Shown: positions 17,867 to 25,500 of the stretch, in pieces | Position numbering within the stretch: the stretch's first letter is position 1 | Layout: each line of letters opens with the position of its first letter | Source of the DNA: Zoogloeaceae bacterium | GTDB taxonomy: Bacteria; Pseudomonadota; Gammaproteobacteria; Burkholderiales; Rhodocyclaceae | DNA: 64,000 nt | Assembly: GCA_024235635.1 (NCBI GenBank) | Contig: JACKMA010000001.1 | Span: 1,293,998 to 1,357,997, forward strand | Direction of reading: 5' to 3' | The notes under the pieces: model-generated | Database searches by the model: none | Seen by the model: only the letters and a program-made list of their open reading frames with translations | Told to the model about the DNA's origin: nothing | Program-made: the position numbers and the translations under genes

Positions 17867-18684
17867 CGGCCGATGCGCAGCGGCGCGAAGCGATCGGCCA
17901 GCGCGACCCCCATGCCGGGCCGCACGGCCGATGCGAGCGTCGCGGCCATGTAGCGGTGTGCCGCCCCCACCGCGTCGGCACAGTCCAGGCCCCGGGCGAG
18001 CCCCGCTGCGAGGGCAGCCGCCAGCACCGACAGACTGCCGCCGACCCGCGTCGCCGGCTGCGGTCTCGGATCCTTGCGGATCACGCCGTCAGCGCCAATC
18101 AGCAGATCGCTGGACTGCAAGGCCGCATCCCGCCCCTCGGCCAGCAGCACATATTCGGCGCCGCAGCCGAGCAGCAGGCGGGCGGCTTCCTGCGGGCTGC
18201 CGCAATCGCCCTCCTCGTCGCCAGCAGCGACGATGCGCATCGCCACCGTGCCATCGACCACCAGCACCGTGGTCTGCGGCAGCAGCAGTTCAATGCTCGC
18301 AACCACCAGATCGTCGGCCTCGTCCGGATCGGGCGAATCGCGCAGGCTGCCCGGCGCGAAGACCAGCGGCGCGGCGTAGTCCGCCGCGATCTCGGCAATC
18401 ACGCCGACGCTGTCGGGGCAGCCCGGATCGCCGACCAGCAATGCTGCCACCGGGATGTCCTCGAGCAGTGGCCGCGCCTGCTCGGCGACCCACTCGGCAT
18501 CGAGCTCATAGACCTGCTCGAGACCGCGTGTATCGCCGCAGTAGATCGCGGTCGCCACCGCCAGCGGCAGGCAGCCCTGGGCGGCCAGCGTCAGCGCCGC
18601 CCCCTGCAGGCCGGCGGCACCGGTCGGGTCGTTGCCGTCGAACACCAGGACCGGCGGTGGGAAAGCTGCCATGTCAGAACTCAT
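17863..18684 (-). CDS. thiD: Hydroxymethylpyrimidine/phosphomethylpyrimidine kinase ThiD
   Basis: 273 residues of ribokinase-like fold. It phosphorylates HMP and HMP-P for thiamine synthesis. The N-terminus VLVFDGNDPTGAAGLQ (about 12-27) corresponds to the family's GSDSGGGAGIQ region, with the common A/C variations of this lineage. A glycine-rich ATP-anion-hole segment is present near the C-terminus (RVGGSLSVLAAALAAGLARG). The start may be ATG 18684 or 18672; neither has a strong ribosome site. No TPP riboswitch is evident in the 93 bp upstream. Confidence 0.88.
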   Translation of the reverse strand: MSSDMAAFPPPVLVFDGNDPTGAAGLQGAALTLAAQGCLPLAVATAIYCGDTRGLEQVYELDAEWVAEQARPLLEDIPVAALLVGDPGCPDSVGVIAEIAADYAAPLVFAPGSLRDSPDPDEADDLVVASIELLLPQTTVLVVDGTVAMRIVAAGDEEGDCGSPQEAARLLLGCGAEYVLLAEGRDAALQSSDLLIGADGVIRKDPRPQPATRVGGSLSVLAAALAAGLARGLDCADAVGAAHRYMAATLASAVRPGMGVALADRFAPLRIGR

Positions 18685-18777
18685 CGGGAAGCACCGGGAG
18701 GGTGGCCGGTCGGCCCCCGGAAATGCTGTAAGATTCGGGCGATTCTATCGTCAATTCGGTCGCCGAAACGAATCCCG

Positions 18778-18957
18778 ATGCAGCCCAGCGAATACAAGAC
18801 CTACATGTGCCTGATCTGCGGTTTCCTGTACAGCGAGGAGGCCGGGCTGCCTGAAGAGGGAATCGCCCCCGGCACGCGCTGGGAAGAAGTGCCTCCGAAC
18901 TGGACATGCCCCGAATGCGGCGCGCGCAAGGATGACTTCGACATGGTCGACATCTGA
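18778..18957 (+). CDS. Rubredoxin
   Basis: 59-residue Fe(Cys)4 electron carrier. The two iron-binding knuckles are CLICG (C11, C14) and CPECG (C44, C47). The G-x-x-Y-x-x-x-x-G spacing and the segment GTRWEEVPPNWTCP are typical of rubredoxins that serve alkane hydroxylase or oxidative-stress reductases. Divergent from thiD; 125 bp before pilG. No redox partner gene is adjacent. Confidence 0.95.
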   Translation: MQPSEYKTYMCLICGFLYSEEAGLPEEGIAPGTRWEEVPPNWTCPECGARKDDFDMVDI

Positions 18958-19082
18958 CGCGCGACCGGGCCCGGCCCGACCCGGGAGTCCTAAAGTCGCT
19001 CCGCTGGCGGACGATAATCAATCGTCGCAAGGGCACGCACGCCCCGGGGGCCACGCCAGCGCCCAACTTCAGGAGTAGCGAT

Positions 19083-19469
19083 GTGAATCTGAACGGCCTC
19101 AAGGTAATGGTGATCGACGACAGCAACACGATCCGGCGCAGCGCCGAGATCTTCCTGGCGCAGGTCGGTTGCCAGGTGCTGCTCGCCGAGGACGGCTTCG
19201 ACGCGCTCGCCAAGATCGCCGACCATCAGCCGGACGTGATCTTCGTCGACATCATGATGCCGCGGCTCGACGGCTATCAGACCTGCTCCCTGATCAAGAA
19301 GAACCAGCGGCTGCGCGAGACGCCGGTGATCATGCTGTCATCCAAGGACGGGCTGTTCGATCGCGCCCGCGGCCGCATGGTGGGCTCCGACGAATATCTG
19401 ACCAAACCCTTCACGAAGGACAGCCTGCTCAAGGCGGTGGCGACCCACGCCCCCGAGCGGGCCGAATAG
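19083..19469 (+). CDS. pilG: Twitching motility response regulator PilG
   Basis: 128-residue single-domain CheY-like receiver. GTG at 19083 is chosen because AGGAG at 19071-19075 lies 7 bp upstream; the ATG two bases earlier is followed at once by a stop. The phospho-aspartate is in VIFVDIMMPRLDG, acidic residues are in MVIDDSN, and the lysine is in LTKPF. It is first in the pilGHIJ-chpA run and should be phosphorylated by ChpA to promote pilus extension through PilB. Confidence 0.94.
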   Translation: MNLNGLKVMVIDDSNTIRRSAEIFLAQVGCQVLLAEDGFDALAKIADHQPDVIFVDIMMPRLDGYQTCSLIKKNQRLRETPVIMLSSKDGLFDRARGRMVGSDEYLTKPFTKDSLLKAVATHAPERAE

Positions 19470-19489
19470 TCAACCAACAGAGCACACTC

Positions 19490-19855
19490 ATGCCGATCAA
19501 GAAGATCATGGTGGTGGACGATTCGCCGACCGAGCGCCTCGCCCTGCTGGAATTGCTTTCGAAGAACGGCTTCGACGTGGTGACGGCGGAGAGCGGCGAG
19601 GAGGCCATCGTCAAGAGCAAGGCCGAACTTCCCGACCTGATCCTGATGGATGTCGTCATGCCGGGCATGAACGGATACCAGGCGACCCGGACGATCGCCC
19701 GCGACAACGCCACCTGTACCATCCCGATCATCATGTGCACGTCGAAGGGCCAGGAGACCGACCGGATCTGGGGCATGCGCCAGGGCGCCCTCGACTATCT
19801 GGTGAAGCCGGTCGACCACCAAGCCCTGCTCGACCGGATCCGGGCGATCGGCTGA
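19490..19855 (+). CDS. pilH: Twitching motility response regulator PilH
   Basis: 121-residue receiver domain beginning PIKKIMVVDDSPTE. The phosphorylation site is in LILMDVVMPGMNG and the conserved lysine in LVKPVDH. Second in the pil-chp cluster, 20 bp after pilG. In Pseudomonas, PilH opposes PilG and promotes pilus retraction or acts as a phosphate sink; the same is inferred here from order and similarity. Confidence 0.94.
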   Translation: MPIKKIMVVDDSPTERLALLELLSKNGFDVVTAESGEEAIVKSKAELPDLILMDVVMPGMNGYQATRTIARDNATCTIPIIMCTSKGQETDRIWGMRQGALDYLVKPVDHQALLDRIRAIG

Positions 19856-19858
19856 CCC

Positions 19859-20377
19859 ATGGCACGCAGGACGAGTCTTCGCGAATTCCAGGAATCACTG
19901 GCGCGCCGGCTGGCCGAGGCGGGCAGCGCGCAGCCCCGCGCCTTGCTCGGGCTGCAAAGCGGCAACGATCATTGGCTGATCGCCCTGCCGGAGGCCGGCG
20001 AAATCATGCCGGTGCCGGATCTGACGACGGTGCCGCTGGCCAAGCCGTGGATGCGGGGACTCGCCAATGTGCGCGGCACCCTCTACAGCGCCGTGGACTT
20101 TTCCGCCTTCCACGGCGGGGAGCAGATTCTGCCGGCCGGCGAGGCGCGGCTGATCCTGGTCGGCGCCCGTCTCGGCAGCAACTGCGCGCTGCTGGTTTCC
20201 CGCACCACCGGCCTTCGCGGCGTCGAAGACTTCGAGCTGGAACCGGAGGCCGCGACCGAGCCCGGACAACCGTGGCGCGGTCCGCGCATGCGCGATACCA
20301 CCGGCCGCCTATGGACACGACTGTTGATACCCGCGCTGCTCGCCGATCGCAGCTTTCTGGAGGCCAGCGCGGCCTGA
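19859..20377 (+). CDS. pilI: CheW-like adaptor PilI
   Basis: 172-residue CheW-domain protein that couples the receptor PilJ to the kinase ChpA. The CheW core runs from about residue 28 to 165; the segments VPLAKPWMRGLANVRGTLYSAVDFSAF and LLVSRTTGLRGVEDF match PilI. It starts 3 bp after the pilH stop. Length is close to the Pseudomonas homologue (178). Confidence 0.92.
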   Translation: MARRTSLREFQESLARRLAEAGSAQPRALLGLQSGNDHWLIALPEAGEIMPVPDLTTVPLAKPWMRGLANVRGTLYSAVDFSAFHGGEQILPAGEARLILVGARLGSNCALLVSRTTGLRGVEDFELEPEAATEPGQPWRGPRMRDTTGRLWTRLLIPALLADRSFLEASAA

Positions 20378-20427
20378 GCGAAACATGGATTCACCCGGCG
20401 GCCTGAGACCGCCACGGAGTTCTAGAC

Positions 20428-22557
20428 ATGGCGATTTCGATTCCCTTTACCAACCGTGCCCCCGCAGATCGGCCCAGCGACAAGCAGGCCACGCTGATGG
20501 AGAGCGCGCCGCCGGCCACTGCGGCGCCGGCCAAGCCGGGCAAGCTCGGCGGGTTCGCTAGAAAGAGCGCGAGCGATCGACTGAAGACGCTTGGCGTGGT
20601 GTTCGGTGGGCTCATATTCCTGTTCGCCGTGCTGATGGTGCTGCAGACCCGCGACGGTCGCAACGCCACCGCCCAGGTCGAGGCCACCGGCCAGATGCGA
20701 ACATTGTCCCAACGCATCGCCAAGTCGGCCCAGCTCGCCCTGTCCGGCCGGGCAGAGGTGTTCGGTGAACTCCGGGCTGCCCGCGACGAATTCGCCGGCA
20801 TCGTCACCGGACTGACCGAGGGCGGCACGATCATGGGCCGCAACACCAACGCGCTGGGCGGCGATGCGGCGGAACTGCTCGCCCAGGTCGGAACGGTATG
20901 GACCCGGGTCGATGCCAGCGCAAGCCAGCTGCTCGCGCAGCAGCCCAATCTGGTCAAGCTCAACGAATCGGTCCAGATCATCAACGACCAGAACACCGCG
21001 CTGCTCGAATCGGCCGAGAAGGTCGCCGCGCTGGCCGAGGAGACCGGCGCGGCCTCGCGCGACGAGATCGCCGCGTTCCGCCTGGCGATGCTGACCCAGC
21101 GCATTGCCAAGAACGCCAACGCCCTGCGCGTCGCCGACGCGATCGATCCGGAAGTCTCGTTCCTGCTCGGCAAGGACACCAACAGTTTCCGCGACCTGCT
21201 GGCGCAGTTGCAGAAGAATCTGCGCGCGCCCGAACTGCGTGCGCCGCTCGACGAACTGTCGCGCAACTGGGCCACCACCCAGGAAGCGGTGACCGGCGTC
21301 CTCGGCAACATCCAGCTGGTGGTCCAGGCCAAGCAGGCGGGTTCGCGCATCTTCAACGATTCGGGCGAACTGCTGGCCGCCACCGAGAAGCTCGCGACGG
21401 AAATCAACAGCGCCCAGCACGGCCTCACCGGCACCGCGATTCTCGCGGCGATCGTCGCCCTGGCTGCAGTGCTGCTGCTGGTGGTGATGGCCAAGACCTA
21501 CAAGGACGATCAGGCCGAGCGCCGGTCCGAGGTCGACGACCAGCGGCGCAGCGCCGAGAACGAGCGCAACCATACCCAGCAGGCGATCTTGCGGCTGATG
21601 AACGAGATGGGCGACCTGGCCGACGGTGACCTGACGGTGCGCGCGACGGTGACCGAGGACATCACCGGCGCCATCGCCGACTCGGTGAACTACACCATCG
21701 AGGAGCTGTCGGTGCTGGTGCGGCGGATCAACGATGCGGCAAGCCGGGTGACCTCGGCCACCGAGTCCGCGCGCAAGACCTCGGGCATGCTGATCGAAGC
21801 CGCCGAGCGCCAATCGCTGCAGATCCGCACCGTCGGCCAGACCGTCCAGAAGATGGCGACGTCGATGTCCGAAGCATCCCAGCGCGCCCGCGAGTCTGCC
21901 CAGGTCGCGCGGCGCTCGCTGGAGGCTGCCCACAAGGGCACCGAGGCGGTGCAGAACACGATCCATGGCATGAACGGCATTCGCGAGAAGATTCAGGACA
22001 CCTCGAAGCGGATCAAGCGCCTCGGCGAATCCTCGCAGGAGATCGGCGAGATCGTCGAACTGATCTCGGACATCACCGAGCAGACCAACGTGCTCGCGCT
22101 GAACGCCGCGATCCAGGCCGCTTCGGCCGGTGAGGCGGGCCGCGGCTTCACGGTCGTTGCAGAAGAGGTGCAGCGCCTCGCCGAGCGCTCGGCGGAAGCC
22201 ACCAAGCAAATCGCCGCGATCGTCAAGACGATTCAGACCGACACCCAGGATGCGGTCGGTGCGATGGAGCTGGCCACCCGCGACGTGGTCGACGGCGCCA
22301 AGCTGTCCGACGCAGCCGGGCAGGCACTGGGCGAGATCGGCGCGGTGTCGAACGAAGCCGCGCGGCTGATCGAGGAGATCTCGCGCGACACGCTGGAACA
22401 GTCCGGCAACGCGACCAAGGTCGCCGACTCGATGGAGGAGATCCTCGCGGTGACCGAGGAGGCCGCCAACAGTACCGAGCAGACCGCAGTGTCGATCGGC
22501 CAGTTGGCCGATCTCGCAGTCGAGCTGAAAGGGTCGGTTTCCGGCTTCAAGGTCTAA
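20428..22557 (+). CDS. pilJ: Methyl-accepting chemotaxis protein PilJ
   Basis: 709 residues. A cytoplasmic N-tail of about 50 residues precedes TM1 (about 54-73). The periplasmic part has two PilJ-type helical modules, each with an MRTLSQRIAKSAQ- or AMLTQRIAKNAN-like segment. TM2 is at about 332-353, then HAMP-like and signalling helices. The hairpin tip reads EQTNVLALNAAIQAASAGEAGRGF, with the Q-x-A-x-A-G-E-x-G-R-G-F core shared by all MCPs. It should sense pilus or surface signals and control ChpA. 20 bp separate it from chpA. Confidence 0.95.
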   Translation: MAISIPFTNRAPADRPSDKQATLMESAPPATAAPAKPGKLGGFARKSASDRLKTLGVVFGGLIFLFAVLMVLQTRDGRNATAQVEATGQMRTLSQRIAKSAQLALSGRAEVFGELRAARDEFAGIVTGLTEGGTIMGRNTNALGGDAAELLAQVGTVWTRVDASASQLLAQQPNLVKLNESVQIINDQNTALLESAEKVAALAEETGAASRDEIAAFRLAMLTQRIAKNANALRVADAIDPEVSFLLGKDTNSFRDLLAQLQKNLRAPELRAPLDELSRNWATTQEAVTGVLGNIQLVVQAKQAGSRIFNDSGELLAATEKLATEINSAQHGLTGTAILAAIVALAAVLLLVVMAKTYKDDQAERRSEVDDQRRSAENERNHTQQAILRLMNEMGDLADGDLTVRATVTEDITGAIADSVNYTIEELSVLVRRINDAASRVTSATESARKTSGMLIEAAERQSLQIRTVGQTVQKMATSMSEASQRARESAQVARRSLEAAHKGTEAVQNTIHGMNGIREKIQDTSKRIKRLGESSQEIGEIVELISDITEQTNVLALNAAIQAASAGEAGRGFTVVAEEVQRLAERSAEATKQIAAIVKTIQTDTQDAVGAMELATRDVVDGAKLSDAAGQALGEIGAVSNEAARLIEEISRDTLEQSGNATKVADSMEEILAVTEEAANSTEQTAVSIGQLADLAVELKGSVSGFKV

Positions 22558-22578
22558 CGCGACGAGAGTTCGAAAGCT

Positions 22579-25500
22579 ATGAATGCCACCACAGATCTCG
22601 ACGCAGGTCCGCTGACCTGGGTCAAGGGCGAGATCGACCTCGCGCTCGGCCGCGCCAGCGAGGCCGTGGAGGCCGCTCGCGCCGACCAGGACCGCAGCGG
22701 CAATCTGCAGTTCGCGCAGACCCATCTCCACCAGGTCCGCGGCGCCCTGTCGATCGTCGGGCTGGACGGCCTGACGGTGCTGTCGGACGCCCTCGACCGC
22801 CTGCTCGCCGAACTCGCCCGAGGCGACAGGGAATATAGCGACGAATTGGCCGTGATGTGCCTTCGCGCGCTGGCGGCGATCGGCAACTACCTCGACGAAC
22901 TCAGCCACGGCGTACAGGACCAGGCGCTGCGACTGCTGCCGCTCTACGAGGCGATTGCCGCCGCGCGCGAGCAGGCTCGACCGAAACCCGCCGACCTGTT
23001 CTTCCCCGATCTCTCGCAATCGGCACCTCGCCACGGCGAGCGCCCGGGCCCCGATGCGGCCCGCCGGCTGGCCGACAGCATCCGCCGGCTGCGCACCCAG
23101 TACCAGGCCGGTCTGCTGAACTGGCTGCGCAAGCCCGGCGACGCCGCCGGCCCACTGGCGATGGCCAGCGTCTGCTCCGAGATCCAGTCGATGCAGTCGG
23201 CGCCGACGGCGCGCAGCTTCTGGTGGACCGCCAGTGCGTTCTTCGACACCCTGGCCAACGGCGGCGCCGGTGGCGACCCCTTTGCCAAGTATGTCGCGTC
23301 ACGCATCGACCTGCAGCTCAAGCGCATCGCCGCGGGCCAGCTGACGCCGCCCGAGCGCCTGCATCGCGAGATCCTGTACGTCATCGCCACGGCGCCGGAC
23401 GTCGGCCCGGCCGGCCACGAGGTTCGCGACGCCTACCGCCTGGAGGCCCTGCTGCCGCAGCCCGGCAGCACGCTCTGCGACCAGCCGCTGGCACCACTGC
23501 TGGCGCGCCTGCGCACGCTGTTCGCGGCAGCACGCGACACCTGGGATCACTTCGTCAGCGGCGCGGCCGCGGCCCTGCCCCAATTCGACGAGGATCTGCG
23601 CGCCGCGATCGAAGCCAGCGCGCCACTCGGCCGTCCCGCCTTCCGCCATCTGCTCGACACCCTCACCGAAGTCGTGCAATGGCTGCGCAAGGATCCGCTG
23701 CGGATCAACGACCAGGTCGGCCTGGAGGTGGCATCCGCCGTGATGCTGGCCGAGACCGCACTGGAGACCGGGCGGGTTCCCGACTCCAATTTCACGGCCC
23801 AGGTCGCACGCGCCGAATCGCGCCTCAAGGCGCTGATGGCCGGCGAGGATCTGGCCGCGCTCGACGCCAGCGCCGGCGACCTGCCGGATGCCGCCCGTGA
23901 AGCCCAGGAGCGCATGGCGCTCGGACAGCTCGCGCGCGAGATGCAGGTCAATCTGGCGCAGATCGAGCAGACCCTGGACGACTATTTCCGCAGGCCCGAA
24001 CGCAGGGCGACGCTCGCCAGCCTGGCCGCGCCGCTGCGCCAGATAGAAGGCGTGCTGACGGTGCTCGGCGAAGATCGCGCCCTCGAAGTGCTGCAGGACT
24101 GCGGCCGCCGGATCAAGACCCTGGGCGAGAGCGAGACGCCACCTCCCGAAGGCGAATTCGAATATCTCGCCCACCATCTGTCCGCATTCGGCTTCTTCGT
24201 CGAAGACCTGCAGCGCGGCAGGGCGGACCTCGATCGCATCCTGAACGGCGAGTCGACGGCCGAAGCCGAAACGGCGAACGAGCCCGTCGGCGAAGCGCCG
24301 GCTGTGGCGGATGACCGGCCCGCGACCGTCGACGCGACCACCGGCGAGTTCGACGAAGACGATGGCGACTCGGTGCACGGCGTACCCGAAACCGCGGCCC
24401 CGGTACCGCCGCCCCCGACCGAAGCGCTGTTGCAGTCGAGCGACGAGGAGATCGATTCCGAACTGCTCTCGATCTTCCTCGAAGAAGGTCGCGAGGTGGT
24501 CGACGCGATCGGGCAGAGCCTCGCCCGATCGCGCGCCAATCCGCATGACGGCGAACTGGTGACGACGATCCGGAGAGGCTTCCACACGCTCAAGGGCAGC
24601 GGCCGGATGGTCGGCCTGACCGATCTCGGCGAAGCTGCTTGGGGCATGGAACAGACCATGAACCGCTGGCTGCAGCTCGAGTGGGAGCCGACGCCGGCGA
24701 TGCACGACCTGATCGAGGCCGCCCATGCCCTGTTCGACGCCTGGATCGGGCAGCTCGAGCGCGGAGGCGGCGTCACGCGGGACGCGTCGATCATGCTGGC
24801 CGAGGCACAGCGCCTGCGCGATGCCGACGAGCCGATCGAACACAGCGCCCTCGGCCAACCGGCGTTGCCGGCGGCTGAGCCCGGGTCCGAAGCCGATGGC
24901 GCGGCCGCCGACACGTCGGCCGACGCGCCGGCGTCGGTGGTCGAGCCGACGCTCGGCGACGATGCCCTTGGTCCCGAGCAGGAACCCGACCTGCGAATGC
25001 CCGATCTGCCACCCGCCGAAGCCCTCGAACTGGGCGACGAACAGTCGGTCGCAGGCGACGCCCGTGCCGCCAACGCGGCGGCATTCGCCGAGGATGACGA
25101 AGGCGCACTGCGCGAGACCTCGCTCGAGTTCGGCGCCGGCACCGATTCGCAGTGGCAGGAAGAAGTCCTCGACGACGACGCGACGTTCACCGGCGTGGAG
25201 ACTTCGCTTGACGGTATCGAAGCCGAAATCGAGCCCGAGGCCGGGAGAGAGGGCGAGGGGCTGCCGGCGGCCGCCCTCGACGAGATCGACTTTGGCGATC
25301 TCGAAGCGTTGCCCGAGTCCGAAGACACCGAGGCCGAAACCGAAACCGACGGCAGCGCGTTCGCCGACGCCGGTTTCGCAGAACTCGACGCCGAGGAGAT
25401 TGCGCTCGACGACGCCGTCGAGGCGATCGAACTCGAAGAACTGACTGTCGAGCCGGACGCGACGCCGGCGTTCGAGGCGGAGGACATTGCCGCCATCGAC

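Noticed and set aside
18685..18777. Possible TPP riboswitch upstream of thiD
   Set aside because: None of the conserved thi-box elements (such as CUGAGA and the ACC-UGA-UCxxG core) is present in this 93-bp gap.
20422..23034. 870-codon minus-strand open frame opposite pilJ and chpA
   Set aside because: It is the antisense shadow of pilJ/chpA. Its composition (His, Arg, Gly, Ala, Asp rich, no domain) is that of high-GC antisense frames, while the plus strand encodes well-known domains.
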